In this document: in pieces, positions 24,581 through 35,004 of the stretch | Layout of the letters: the number at the start of each line of letters is the position of its first letter | Position numbering within the stretch: the first letter of the stretch is position 1 | Translations under genes and position numbers: made by a program | Notes under the pieces: generated by a model | What the model was told of the DNA's origin: nothing | Databases searched by the model: none | The model's input: only the letters and a program-made list of their open reading frames with translations | Assembly (NCBI RefSeq): GCF_900129355.1 | Contig: NZ_FQVL01000002.1 | Coordinates: forward strand, 248,001 to 312,000 | Source: Seinonella peptonophila | Lineage (GTDB): Bacteria > Bacillota > Bacilli > Thermoactinomycetales > Thermoactinomycetaceae | Length of the DNA: 64,000 nucleotides | Direction of reading: 5' to 3'

Positions 24581-27394
24581 TTACGTATAGGTGATTTCAA
24601 GCGTTGCTGATGGTTTAAATTTGGCGTAATAATCAGAATTCGAATTGTTGATAAAAATAGCAATCCCCTTTGCCGTTCCTGCTTTTAATGCATTCCCTAA
24701 TGAAGTCGGCAAAGTCACCCACTTTTTCTCTCCTGGTTTAAAGCTCGCTAAAGATCCAGCACTATTAGATAGCGTTGGTTGTCCACCTGTAGCACCTGTA
24801 TTGTTATGGGTCCAAAAGTGAATAGGGACGTTTGTGTATATACCGCCTTTGCTTTCACGCTCAATGTAGATTCTAATTGATTGAACTGTTTTCCCCGAAA
24901 GAGTAGATACGATATCAGAGTAATTAAAGAACCAAAGCCCACGACATAAGCCCATCCCTGGAGACCATCTCGAAGGATCACCTTGCCTTGGAAACGCTCC
25001 ATTCCAGCCAAAAGAAGTATCCCAACTATAGGCACTCGTGGCAGTCCATGTTTTCTTTCCTGGTTGGCTTGTTCCTGGTGCTGTACCTCCGGGGTCTGTT
25101 GAACCCCAAACCCCAGTAACTTGACCACCTTGGGGGTTTGCTGTTGGTGTAGTGGTATCAGGTCGATAACCAAACCCAGCTATGATACTTGAATCGCTTG
25201 CCTTTAATCCAACAGTCCCTGTTCCACCAACGTCAACAACCTTTATAGCGCTACCAACAGTTGCATATACGAGCGAATCAGTAGCCCCAAAGCAGCGTGA
25301 ATTAGTTACAACCATATTACCACCCTCAGCAGCTACACAATAAAGAGCCAGATTTTTTGCATGGCAAGTCATGTTATCCAATACTACCCAATTGGATACG
25401 AGTACACGGACACAAGAATATACGCTAGAATCTTCAAAGTGTTGTTCACCATTGTGGATTATGGTTCCGTTTTTGAGCGTAATTCTTTGTAAACACGAGC
25501 CAATTCGAATGTACCCGTTTAGGGTTGAATTTCCAAAATCAATTACAATTCTGCCACTACCACTTTTCCCCTTTAATTCAATCACTTCGTTAAGTGTAGA
25601 ACTGGAGGCAATATTGATTGTAATTACACCCTCGTTTATCTCCGGTATCTGATCGATTGCCATTTGTAAGCTCCTAAACGCTGTTCCAGTGGCTAAACCA
25701 TCATTGTTATCAGACCCAGTAACAGGATTTACATAGTACGTGATATTTTCAAAATTTTTAGTTACCACGTTGTTCCCTGAAAGAGTCCCAACAAATAAAC
25801 GGTCAAATCCAACCCTTTGAGCGTCCATCTGGCAAACTATGTCATCCTCGGCATTGACAAGATAGAATTTCCCATCTTTACCTATCCCGTTAACAACCCC
25901 ACCGAGGTAGAAATCTCCTCCACGTATCCGGTCAGCAAGCATTGTTCCGGCTACTATCTTATCTGCAAATGCACCATCACCTGTAATAAAGGTACCATTA
26001 GAAAAATCCCAACCTCCAGCCGTTCCAGGATCACCACCTGAAACACGGGTATTGGATAAGGCTATAATTCCATTGTTCATTAAAATAGCTTTGGTTGGAT
26101 TTTGCTCTGCTGGTTTATCTAGGATCAATAAACCATCGCTCGAATGCCTTACAGTTCCTGCTCCGCCTACGACCTCGTTTTGTAGTGCATCAATAAAGCC
26201 GTCTAACCATGATGTATTAATTGTTTGATCTAAAACCTTGTCCCTTATCTGTAATTGACGCTCAACATTAGAGGAGTATTGAAACACGTTTCCAAGTACG
26301 ATTTTAGTATTTTGAGGGTTAATCAAATCACGTTCCATTTCTAGGATACGAGCAGTAAGCCTCAATTCAGGGTTAAATTTCTGATCAATAACCGCGACAG
26401 TATCACCAAGGGTTACAAATTCATGCTCGTATCCGTGGGCTTTGTGTAAATCAATGACACTCAATTCATAGCTAAATACAGGTTCTTTCATTTCCTGCAA
26501 TGCTTCCCAAGTTCTTTCTAATAACTTCGTTGAGTCCTCTTCATCCTCAAAATCAATACTTCTAGTACGATGCTTCAACCCACCTAATCCATCAGGTCGC
26601 CCAAACTGAAGTAAAGCGTCTGAATCACCTACCCAATCCTGTCCTAATGGTTTAGATACTGGATTCGTGGGAGTCATCCATACAACGTCCTTAAAATCTA
26701 GTTTTCTACCATAACCTGTACCCTCTTCGTTTTCGACTCCTTTCCCACGACCAACAAGAGCAGTAACTAGGTTATCAGTGTTAACCGTTCGTTTGACATT
26801 GGTTACATCTTTTCCGTGTACATACCTTTTGCCCCTGTTTAGTCCTCGTTGAGTGAGGAGGTCTACATACCGATTAGTAATCTGGTTGCCTATAAATTCA
26901 GTTCTGAATCTCAGCTCACCACCAAACAACTCAAGGACTTCATGGATACATTGCAAAGGCGACTTATCATAAAAAACGTGAGTTGCATTTGGAGTATCTG
27001 CAATCGATCCAACGTTCCATCGGGTATCTTGTAAAACTTGATTCAGCATATATTCAGCGTCTCGGTTTTCCGGTCGAATATCCCTGATTACATCGTCCAG
27101 AAGCTCACACGAAGCGTGTTCACAATATACCTTTTTAAATAGCCCGTCTGAATGCTCATCTTCGATTTCTTTGATCGCGAATTCTGACCAATCATTCTCT
27201 AAGTCCTTAACTAATACAATGTTCTCTTCCTGAACATACTGAGCTTTTTCATGATCAGAAGGAATCACAAATTCAAACGTATTGACCCCATTGATTTGCT
27301 CCTTATGAACAGCATCCAATAAAAAAACCGAACCGCTTTGTTGTAGTCCGGTTAATAATTCCTCATTTCTATTCAGTATCCAAATTTTTTCCAA
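24581..27394 (-). CDS. Tail endopeptidase/receptor-binding protein with beta-helix
   Basis: A large (937-residue) tail-tip protein. Residues 1-390 match the prophage tail endopeptidase (Tal) family: IWILNRNEELLTGL, FVIPSDHEK, VTLGDTVAVIDQKF. Residues about 550-700 form a right-handed parallel beta-helix of the pectin-lyase type, with short repeating strands such as ITLKNGTIIHNG and VVLDNMTCHAKNLAL, as in tailspike depolymerases. The C-terminal 160 residues look like a carbohydrate-binding beta sandwich. The start is taken as TTG at 27394, with GGTGG 8 nt upstream; GTG at 27406 would overlap the previous gene. Confidence 0.85.
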   Translation of the reverse strand: MEKIWILNRNEELLTGLQQSGSVFLLDAVHKEQINGVNTFEFVIPSDHEKAQYVQEENIVLVKDLENDWSEFAIKEIEDEHSDGLFKKVYCEHASCELLDDVIRDIRPENRDAEYMLNQVLQDTRWNVGSIADTPNATHVFYDKSPLQCIHEVLELFGGELRFRTEFIGNQITNRYVDLLTQRGLNRGKRYVHGKDVTNVKRTVNTDNLVTALVGRGKGVENEEGTGYGRKLDFKDVVWMTPTNPVSKPLGQDWVGDSDALLQFGRPDGLGGLKHRTRSIDFEDEEDSTKLLERTWEALQEMKEPVFSYELSVIDLHKAHGYEHEFVTLGDTVAVIDQKFNPELRLTARILEMERDLINPQNTKIVLGNVFQYSSNVERQLQIRDKVLDQTINTSWLDGFIDALQNEVVGGAGTVRHSSDGLLILDKPAEQNPTKAILMNNGIIALSNTRVSGGDPGTAGGWDFSNGTFITGDGAFADKIVAGTMLADRIRGGDFYLGGVVNGIGKDGKFYLVNAEDDIVCQMDAQRVGFDRLFVGTLSGNNVVTKNFENITYYVNPVTGSDNNDGLATGTAFRSLQMAIDQIPEINEGVITINIASSSTLNEVIELKGKSGSGRIVIDFGNSTLNGYIRIGSCLQRITLKNGTIIHNGEQHFEDSSVYSCVRVLVSNWVVLDNMTCHAKNLALYCVAAEGGNMVVTNSRCFGATDSLVYATVGSAIKVVDVGGTGTVGLKASDSSIIAGFGYRPDTTTPTANPQGGQVTGVWGSTDPGGTAPGTSQPGKKTWTATSAYSWDTSFGWNGAFPRQGDPSRWSPGMGLCRGLWFFNYSDIVSTLSGKTVQSIRIYIERESKGGIYTNVPIHFWTHNNTGATGGQPTLSNSAGSLASFKPGEKKWVTLPTSLGNALKAGTAKGIAIFINNSNSDYYAKFKPSATLEITYT

Positions 27395-27396
27395 AG

Positions 27397-30300
27397 CTAC
27401 ACCCACCTTTCCTTATATTCAATATCTACTAAGGCAACTCCTGAAGGTTCAGCGATGATAGAATCCCCATATTTAACAGAAAAGAAATCACTATCCAAAT
27501 CTATAGCTACCATAGCTAACGGAATTGAGGTATTATAGGTTGCTTTTTCTGCTCCACAATCGATTATTAATTTATCCCCTGCAACAAAGTTTTTATTTAT
27601 CTGGACATAATCAGCCCCATTTGATACGCGGAAATAGGAAGCATTAGAAACAAATTCAACTGTAAAAATCGGATATGATTCTGCCGTTCCCATATAATCG
27701 ATTGTGTTGTCATTCAAGGCCCCTAATGAGTTGTCAAATGGAAATACCTCTGATTCAATGGTTGAATTATAACCCTCTGTCGCTACTAATCGTTTCTCAA
27801 AATAGGAAGATGGTTTTTCATCATAAGATATAACTACATCATCTAAAACACCGTTCCATTGATTTTGTTTGTTATGGTCACAACCCAAATAGAGGTATCT
27901 AGCTGCACCTAAATTGATATTTGATCCCAAAGTCGTGCTATCCATTTCAACCCCATCAATGTAAATCTTCGCGTTTGATCCTTGCCATGTTAGCCCCAGA
28001 TGGAACCATCCAATAACAGGAGCAGGAAAACTCATCTGTTCCGAACCGTTTAGATAAACTTTGTAATTACCCAATGAATCTCGTTTGACAGCTAATCGAT
28101 AGGTGTTATCATCGGTTGACATAATAAATCGATCTTGGTAATTTTCGCCTTCTTCATACAAAAAAAGATCGATTGTACCTGAGTTCAATCCATCCGTTAC
28201 AAGCTCGTGGATGTTGATTTTTAGGCTTTCATCATTTCTAGCCGTTCCGTATACTTGCCAACCTGTACCGTATTTTTTATGTTCCAATTGCCAACGACTA
28301 ACTAAGGTTGGAGTTAGGACTATTTTTGTTGTTACTGGTTTTATTTTGTTTGGTTCTGATTGTTGGATTAACCATGTAAGAGTACTGCCTATTGTAGGTG
28401 TTACATTGGTGTCTGAAGTAGACAAAGTATATTTTAAATAGAGCGTTTTCCCTGTTAAATTCTCACCTAAATTAAGAAAGTCGGTTCCACTTGTAACTGG
28501 AACATAGGTACTACCGTTTAGACTGTACTCTACTAAAATCGCTGTATTCGTTGGCGTTGTTTGACTCCAAGTCATAACAGAATCAGACGTTAAGCCAATA
28601 TTGGAAACGTTGGTTGGTGTAATTGAAACAGTTTGGCTAGGTAAATATCCGGAAGTTAAAACCGACTCAAAAAAGGAAACTAATGGTGTTACAAAATCAT
28701 CAGTTGTAGCCAAATCAAACCGATATTGTAATCGAGCGTTAGATAAGTTGGTGCTTTGAGTAATCCCATTTATGGCTCCTCCATTGGATGAAGACACGTA
28801 ACTTGACCACGTTGAGCCACCATCTAAAGATAATCGAGAAAGAACAGCTAAAGTAGTATTAGTAGGCAAAGTATTTAACCAATCTTGATAAAAAGTACCT
28901 GCCTTTCCCACAGCCGCTATGTTGATTGGATCTAATGTGTATGATCCTGAAGGCTTATACGTGTTACTCGTCAACGATAAAGATATATCATCAAAGCTAG
29001 ACGTTTGAGTAACCGAACTAGATGTGAAATTCACCCGATATTTTAAACGAGCATTTCTTAGATCGGTACTATTTGTAATTCCTGGTATTGCTCCAAACCA
29101 AATCCCCGCAGTCCAGGCCCCATAACTGGAACCTCCATTTGTTGACAAAGCAAAATCGACCGTTGGGTCTCCAAACTCCTCATTTGAGACAGCCCAAACA
29201 CTGGAAGTATTTCCAGCTCTTCGTACACTGGAAATATCTATTGGTTGAGATTCGTATGTTCCAGATTGAAATAGTCCCGATATAAATGACATAGTACAGT
29301 CTTGTAATTGTAAATCCCCACCTGGATCATTTGTTGTAAACGTCACTATATACCTAATAGCTTTATTAATTGTTGTTGTACCAGGCGTTATTGTATCGCT
29401 ACCGCTCCATGTTATAGACGTATCAGGGTTAATTGTACCTGTTTCAGTTGTGACTGTGATAGTTCCTGTTCCATCAACTGTAGTATTAACCGTGTTTTGG
29501 GATACAGTTTTGGAACCTAAAGCACCCAAAGAAGTTAAGTTATAACCCTTACTTGTATAGGTTCCTGTCCAAAGGTTATTGGCTGCGGGTGCTCCCTTAT
29601 CGAATCCCCAATCAGCATAAAACTGATCAATATCTAATGATCCAGTGGCAGATTGAGGTACAAACAGCATTACTCTCTTAATCGCTGAGGTTCCAGTCCC
29701 TGTTACAGCACTACTTTGCAGTGTCCCATTTAGATATTGCGATACAGTTGTTGTATTGGTGAAACGAATGTGATACCAAGCATATGAAGCTGATGGTGTT
29801 AAAGTTGTATAGATATAATTAGCCCCATTTTCTAAGATACACCGAACAGTTCCTGTGACCTTGGCGCGAAATGATATCGTGGATGCAAATGCAATCAAAG
29901 CATTCTGATATTGCATCCCTGTTGGTACTGCCTGGTTTGTCGTTACATTGATCCGAGTAAATCCAGATTGTTGACTAATTAGTCCATTCGTACTTGCATC
30001 ATAGCCCGTCCAGTTTGTCGTCCAACTTGACATATTATCCGAAAACTCCCATTGAGGAGTATCTAGCTTGACATTATCCCCAGACAAAATAACCCTTGAA
30101 CTCCTTGTTCCTTGAGCAAATTCGGCATTTAACGTTTCTGTTACACTCATGTCGGTTCCTTGTTTTTTTAGACGAATTGAATTACCCACTACCTCTGTAT
30201 TGATGTTTGTACCTGAAAAATCGGTATTTAAGGTATGGTTTATGTTTGTCTGGGTTCCAGTTGTACCTAGTACAAGATTATTCAATCCATTAGTTGATGT

Positions 30301-31038
30301 ATTAGAATGAGTTCCACCTGTTACAAAGTTGTTTTTTGTAAAAGATACATTTGTACCTTCTTTATCCAGAGTGGTCTTAGTTATCGCTTCAACTTTTTTA
30401 TGTTCGATCGTTGCTGATCCACCTACCAAGGATAGATAGTAATCATCTCCTATTGTTACCGTTTTTTCCTCTATTGCAGGAGTTGAAGCAGATGTTAGTA
30501 GATTAGTAGTGCCCTCTTCGATTAAAACAGCCTCATTAAACTTTCCGTTCTTGTAAACAGGAAAATGCTCAGTTACTTCGGTTCCATTATCCCTATATCG
30601 AATCCCATTTCGCTCAAATATAGCAGCAGGAGAAGAAACCCTTTGACTCTTAGATTGTCCTACTGCGTAAGGATCAGGAGCGAGAAACTTAATAGTCCCG
30701 ATTCCAAATTCTAAAATCTCATCAATGTCCAAAGCATCAACACAAATAGCCTCATAATATAAATCAGGTTCATCATCAAATACTAGCTTTTTTAGTTCCT
30801 TTTTCTTTAACCATCCGTTAGCTTTTCGAATCTTCGTCCATAAATCAGCCCTTGTTTTACCCTTAACCAGTACCTTTATTTCAAACTCCATAACATCCGT
30901 ATCCACACCAAAAAAATAAGCCCCGTCTTTTCCCGTGATCTTTTGGAGCAAAGGAGAAGAAGATGGAGCCATTCCGCGAATAACATCTAATACCTTATCA
31001 AAGTACACGGTTCCATGTATGTCATTGTATGAAAACAT
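27397..31038 (-). CDS. Distal tail protein (Dit) with LamG-like and strand-repeat extension
   Basis: A 1,213-residue protein. The first 130 residues match the Dit/siphovirus tail component family (FFGVDTDVMEFEIKVLVKGK, GTIKFLAPDPYAVG). The middle 700 residues are Ser/Thr-rich with recurring blocks such as NLSNARLQYRFDLATTDD, NARLKYRVNFTSSSVTQT and ILVEYSLNGSTYVP. Residues about 970-1110 form a concanavalin-like LamG domain (GNYKVYLNGSEQM, AKIYIDGVEMDSTTLG, GVLDDVVISYDE). This is about five times a minimal Dit, so it is an evolved Dit with carbohydrate-binding additions. It abuts the tape-measure stop. Confidence 0.85.
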   Translation of the reverse strand: MFSYNDIHGTVYFDKVLDVIRGMAPSSSPLLQKITGKDGAYFFGVDTDVMEFEIKVLVKGKTRADLWTKIRKANGWLKKKELKKLVFDDEPDLYYEAICVDALDIDEILEFGIGTIKFLAPDPYAVGQSKSQRVSSPAAIFERNGIRYRDNGTEVTEHFPVYKNGKFNEAVLIEEGTTNLLTSASTPAIEEKTVTIGDDYYLSLVGGSATIEHKKVEAITKTTLDKEGTNVSFTKNNFVTGGTHSNTSTNGLNNLVLGTTGTQTNINHTLNTDFSGTNINTEVVGNSIRLKKQGTDMSVTETLNAEFAQGTRSSRVILSGDNVKLDTPQWEFSDNMSSWTTNWTGYDASTNGLISQQSGFTRINVTTNQAVPTGMQYQNALIAFASTISFRAKVTGTVRCILENGANYIYTTLTPSASYAWYHIRFTNTTTVSQYLNGTLQSSAVTGTGTSAIKRVMLFVPQSATGSLDIDQFYADWGFDKGAPAANNLWTGTYTSKGYNLTSLGALGSKTVSQNTVNTTVDGTGTITVTTETGTINPDTSITWSGSDTITPGTTTINKAIRYIVTFTTNDPGGDLQLQDCTMSFISGLFQSGTYESQPIDISSVRRAGNTSSVWAVSNEEFGDPTVDFALSTNGGSSYGAWTAGIWFGAIPGITNSTDLRNARLKYRVNFTSSSVTQTSSFDDISLSLTSNTYKPSGSYTLDPINIAAVGKAGTFYQDWLNTLPTNTTLAVLSRLSLDGGSTWSSYVSSSNGGAINGITQSTNLSNARLQYRFDLATTDDFVTPLVSFFESVLTSGYLPSQTVSITPTNVSNIGLTSDSVMTWSQTTPTNTAILVEYSLNGSTYVPVTSGTDFLNLGENLTGKTLYLKYTLSTSDTNVTPTIGSTLTWLIQQSEPNKIKPVTTKIVLTPTLVSRWQLEHKKYGTGWQVYGTARNDESLKINIHELVTDGLNSGTIDLFLYEEGENYQDRFIMSTDDNTYRLAVKRDSLGNYKVYLNGSEQMSFPAPVIGWFHLGLTWQGSNAKIYIDGVEMDSTTLGSNINLGAARYLYLGCDHNKQNQWNGVLDDVVISYDEKPSSYFEKRLVATEGYNSTIESEVFPFDNSLGALNDNTIDYMGTAESYPIFTVEFVSNASYFRVSNGADYVQINKNFVAGDKLIIDCGAEKATYNTSIPLAMVAIDLDSDFFSVKYGDSIIAEPSGVALVDIEYKERWV

Positions 31039-33873
31039 CTATATAATCCTCCCCTTTGCTCTAAGCTCTTGATTTTCCTGTCGTCTTATTTCTCGCGCTA
31101 TTTCCTTAATATCGTTATCGTTTCGGACATTGAATGTATTACCTGTGATCAATATGTCACCTGTTGATGCAGATGTTTGACCCGTATTAGTTGATGGTAT
31201 GGAGGTCATAGCTACTGTTTGGTATCCAGAGACGGTAACCCCATTACTAAGTAGACTCATTTCAGAGGCTAAACCCAAAACAGAACTTTTTAATTTGGAG
31301 CTATTGGCGTTTAATCCCTGAGCGAACATATCAACAAAATTAGGAGCCCAAGTGTCGGAATCACTAGCTGGACCTTTTTCGGTCGGGCTAGAGAATCCAA
31401 GGAAACTTTTAACTTTATCAGCTATATTCTTAGCTGCTGCAATTACCTTTGCTCCTGCTGATTGTATCCCCTGAGCAAACATATTAATCAAATTTCTGCC
31501 CCATGACATGGCCTGAGATGCTAAACCACTTAAAAGGCTTCTGATTCTACTAGCAACATTTGATACAGTGCTAGCTGCTGCATTAAACCCGCTTTGGATT
31601 GTGTATCGCATAGAATTAATAGCTGACATAACCACCGATTTAGCCGCGTTAAAACGGGAAGAAATAGCGGAATATATCCGGCTTAGGATACTTGATACAG
31701 TACTGGAAATAGAATTAAAAATATTCGAAAAATAACTTTTAATGGAATTCAGTACAGATGTTATATAGCTTTTGATAGCATTAAATTTTGATGTAAAAAA
31801 ACTACCAATTCTTGACAAAAAATTAGAAACCCCACTTGAAATACTTGACCAGGTAGATTTGAAAAAAGAAAGTGCTTTAGTTCCAAACGCTTTTATTATT
31901 GAAAATACTCTTCCAACCAGCATCAAGTTAAATAAATTCCAGATCAATGTAAGGGCATTAGAAAGTAAACTTTTAACCGCTTCCCACAATGCTGACCAAT
32001 TTCCAGTAAAAAGAGCAGCAAAAATATTGATAACCGCCATAATAACCCCTAACGCACCGGAGATGACACCTTTAATACTAGACCAAACGAAAGTAATGAT
32101 AGCGAGAATGGCAGGCCATACAAAACTGAATATTGCCATAATTACATTCATCGCACCAGTGATAATGATTTTCAAAAAATTAAAAACGTTTTGCGCCGCT
32201 TGAACAATCATTGGACCCGATTGGGACCACCATTGTTGTATTCGTTGCCACTGCTGAACCACGAAATTAACCACGGCTTGGACGGCTGGTTGTAGGAAAG
32301 CTACTACAGCCGCAAAACCCGCCTTAATTGCAGACCAGGCTGAATCTACCATTTGACGGAACCAAGCTATTTTATTGTAAGCATAAACAAATACAGCACC
32401 TAACGCGATGATTCCCACAATTGCACCAGCAACACCAGCAATAATCCCAACCAAAGAACTAGCAGCAATTCCAACAGATGTAGCTAGCATTTGCAGACCA
32501 AAATAAGCCATCATGACAACGCCACCTATTAACAGCAAAGCGGAAACGACTGCTAAGGCAATTCCTATGAAACTTTGAACCGGTGCTGGTAGTGAGTTGA
32601 AAGCATCAGCTATTACCTTTATTGCGTCTGCGGCTGCTCGAACGGCAGGGGTTAAGGTTGTACCTATGCTAATTGCTAAGGTTTCCCATGAACCGCTCAT
32701 CTGTTCCATAGCACCTTTTAAATTGTCTTTCATTTTCTTTGCTGTTTCTTGCGCCGCTCCACCTGAATTTTTAAGTGCATTGGTAAAGGAGTTGAATTTT
32801 GCTGGTCCTTTATCTATTACAGCTAACATTCCAGTTGCTGCTTCTGTCCCGAATATAGTAGAGGCTGCTGCTACTTTCTGCTGTTGTGACATCCCTTTAA
32901 ATTTCTCAGACAACTGCCCGATAATTGTTCCCATAGGTAACATTTTTCCTTGAGCATCAAATAAAGTAACTCCTAATTGCTCGATTGCCGCTTTAGCTTC
33001 TTTTGGTGGATCAGCTAATCGTAAAAAAGCCATTCGTAATGTTGTTCCTGCTTGGGAACCCTCTAGCCCCGCGTCTACCATAATTCCGGTAGCTGCCGCA
33101 AGTTCTTCTATTGATACCCCTAATTGCTTTGCGACTGGAGCCGCATATTTGAAAGCAAACCCTAAATCATCAACGCTCGCTCTTGATTGGTTAGCAGACA
33201 TAGCCATAATGTCCGCAACTCTTGTCGCTTCTTTCGCTTCAAGTCCAAAACCATTTAAGGCACTGGTAACAACCTCAGTCACTCTTGCAAAATCTTCACC
33301 ACTTGCTTCTGCTGCTGCAATTACACCAGGCATAGCTGCGATTATGTCATTAGTCTTATAACCACTAGCTGCCATTAACTCCATACCTTGTGCTACTTCG
33401 GTTGCACTTTTACTTGTTGATGCTCCCAAATCTAATGCTGACTGTCTTAGCTTTTGCATATCAGTACTTGATGCGCCTGAAATCGCTCCAACTCGATCTA
33501 TTTGAGCCTCAAAATCAGCCGCTTTTGATACTGCTACACCTAATCCAACTGCTATAGCAGCTCCAGCTACAGTCATCGCTGCACCCATACCAAGACCGAT
33601 TTCTTGCATATTTATGCCTGATTTTTTCATGGTATTATCCAATTCGCCAAAGCTCTTTTTCATCCCGGCTGAACTTTTCGCTCCTGCTGATTCTATTTCT
33701 CCTGCTGCTACTGTAGCTGATGCACCCATTTTTTTCATAGAAGAGTCCACGTCAGCTCCAACTTTAGACATGGAATCACCAGTAGCTTTTAAAGCTGCCT
33801 TTACAGATGCTAAAGTAGCCATTAATTGGGTTGCATTAGCTGTAAATGTAGCGGTAACGCTGGCTGTAGACAA
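31039..33873 (-). CDS. Tail tape-measure protein
   Basis: A 944-residue protein of the TP901-type tape-measure family. Residues about 110-420 hold the conserved domain (KAADFEAQIDRVGAISGA, AYKTNDI-like region, DDLGFAFKYAAPVAKQLG). Hydrophobic segments lie near 440-500 and 570-620. The Ser/Phe/Ile-rich C-terminal repeats (SISSGVSNFLSRIGSFF, SAINSMRYTIQSGFNAA) are typical. The length of this protein sets tail length. TTG start with GGGGGTG upstream. Confidence 0.93.
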   Translation of the reverse strand: MSTASVTATFTANATQLMATLASVKAALKATGDSMSKVGADVDSSMKKMGASATVAAGEIESAGAKSSAGMKKSFGELDNTMKKSGINMQEIGLGMGAAMTVAGAAIAVGLGVAVSKAADFEAQIDRVGAISGASSTDMQKLRQSALDLGASTSKSATEVAQGMELMAASGYKTNDIIAAMPGVIAAAEASGEDFARVTEVVTSALNGFGLEAKEATRVADIMAMSANQSRASVDDLGFAFKYAAPVAKQLGVSIEELAAATGIMVDAGLEGSQAGTTLRMAFLRLADPPKEAKAAIEQLGVTLFDAQGKMLPMGTIIGQLSEKFKGMSQQQKVAAASTIFGTEAATGMLAVIDKGPAKFNSFTNALKNSGGAAQETAKKMKDNLKGAMEQMSGSWETLAISIGTTLTPAVRAAADAIKVIADAFNSLPAPVQSFIGIALAVVSALLLIGGVVMMAYFGLQMLATSVGIAASSLVGIIAGVAGAIVGIIALGAVFVYAYNKIAWFRQMVDSAWSAIKAGFAAVVAFLQPAVQAVVNFVVQQWQRIQQWWSQSGPMIVQAAQNVFNFLKIIITGAMNVIMAIFSFVWPAILAIITFVWSSIKGVISGALGVIMAVINIFAALFTGNWSALWEAVKSLLSNALTLIWNLFNLMLVGRVFSIIKAFGTKALSFFKSTWSSISSGVSNFLSRIGSFFTSKFNAIKSYITSVLNSIKSYFSNIFNSISSTVSSILSRIYSAISSRFNAAKSVVMSAINSMRYTIQSGFNAAASTVSNVASRIRSLLSGLASQAMSWGRNLINMFAQGIQSAGAKVIAAAKNIADKVKSFLGFSSPTEKGPASDSDTWAPNFVDMFAQGLNANSSKLKSSVLGLASEMSLLSNGVTVSGYQTVAMTSIPSTNTGQTSASTGDILITGNTFNVRNDNDIKEIAREIRRQENQELRAKGRII

Positions 33874-33877
33874 ATAA

Positions 33878-34545
33878 TCACCCCCTGTTTTTGGAGTTTA
33901 GACGCTCTAAAAGTTCTTGTTTTCTTACCTCATATTTTCTCTTTTGGATGTCAGTAATTTTCTTTGATTCCTTGTTTTCTTTCTGCTTTTTACCTAGCAA
34001 TTTATCAGGTGTTACTTTCTTACCACTCGTTGCAGTCATGATATTTGAAGCATGCCAAGCTAGCATATGTTGAATGGTTTCCCAACGCTCATTTTCTTTT
34101 TCTGACCTAGCCTCTACCATTAGACCAAATTCAACTGGAGTCAATATCCAAAATTCGGACGGTTTGAGCCTCAGTAATCCAAAGGCGGTTTTCTGAAGCT
34201 CTTCCCAATCCCAACCATCTCTATTTGATTCATCATTTTCTCCGTCTACTTTTTTTTGTTCCCAACCGTCATTTCGATTGCTTCCGTTGCAGCTTTGGCT
34301 ACTGCTTCAATTGACTCTGCTTGATCAATTAAATCTCCGGCCTCTTCTACTGTTAGGTCTGGGCTTTCGTGTATTAAACCAGCCCAAACAATGGATCGTA
34401 AATCTTTCATTTTAAAGTTGCCTTCCATTTGACCAAAACCCTTGCCTAGAATATCCTCCAATTCAACCAATGCATTGAATGTATATTTAAACTTTCGTTG
34501 TTTATCAAGTTTGATAGATACATAACCAGCTTGCTTATTTGCCAT
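33878..34545 (-). CDS. Tail assembly chaperone GT, made by -1 frameshift
   Basis: The short gene for chaperone G ends at TAG (34248-34246). Just before it stands C AAA AAA AAG (an A AAA AAG slippery heptamer, ending 34249). A -1 slip continues in frame through KVDGENDESNRDGWDWEELQ, then FGLLRLKPSEFWILTP, to a stop at 33878. This T part (123 codons) holds the conserved WxWE and FWxLTP motifs of the G-T chaperone family and has no good start of its own. The fusion would be 222 residues. It precedes the tape measure, as in other siphoviruses. Confidence 0.82.
34246..34545 (-). CDS. Tail assembly chaperone G
   Basis: A 99-residue protein of the Phage_TAC family: FKYTFNALVELEDILGKGF, DLRSIVWAGLIHESPDLTVE and a C-terminal helix ending VGNKKK. 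It binds the tape-measure protein during tail assembly. The last codons are the slippery sequence for the frameshift product. Directly downstream of the tail-tube gene. Confidence 0.88.
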   Translation of the reverse strand: MANKQAGYVSIKLDKQRKFKYTFNALVELEDILGKGFGQMEGNFKMKDLRSIVWAGLIHESPDLTVEEAGDLIDQAESIEAVAKAATEAIEMTVGNKKK

Positions 34546-34558
34546 ATATTCACCTCAT

Positions 34559-34972
34559 TTACGGAGTTATTGTTAATGGTCCTGATCCTAGTAAAGTTGT
34601 AGAAAATGTAGTTCCGTCATCTTGTGGAAATTCCATAGGTAGTTCTTGTATACGAACTGTTCCACTATAGGTTTTTCCGCTAGGCATGCGAAGTTCTACC
34701 ATCAAATGTTCGCGGTTTTCGAAAGCCTGTTCTAGTGCATCGAAAGCAGTATCAGAATCCACGTAAAACCCTTCACATTCGATATTCCAAGTTTTCTTTC
34801 CAATTAAAAAATCCCCATAATCATCGGGATCTGTTTTTGCTGAAACATCAATCTCTTCAGCTTCACGGTTTAAAGTGGCTTCTGTTTGACCACCCAAAAC
34901 GGTATATGTTGGTGAAACGTCAGTTCCAGTATTGAGATACAAAAGAACGTCAACACCTGCAACTTTAGGCAT
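34559..34972 (-). CDS. Major tail tube protein
   Basis: A 137-residue protein of the TP901-1 major tail family: VAGVDVLLYLNTGTD, LGGQTEATLNREAEEIDVSA (tube-protein signature), then WNIECEGFYV. Polymerises into the tail tube. Position between connector and chaperone genes agrees. Confidence 0.9.
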   Translation of the reverse strand: MPKVAGVDVLLYLNTGTDVSPTYTVLGGQTEATLNREAEEIDVSAKTDPDDYGDFLIGKKTWNIECEGFYVDSDTAFDALEQAFENREHLMVELRMPSGKTYSGTVRIQELPMEFPQDDGTTFSTTLLGSGPLTITP

Positions 34973-35004
34973 AAAAAAACACTCCTATCTAAATTTTCAG
35001 TTTT

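Noticed and set aside
31772-33877. Several plus-strand hydrophobic frames
   Set aside because: All are antisense to the tape-measure gene, whose Ala/Ser-rich codons create long complementary frames.
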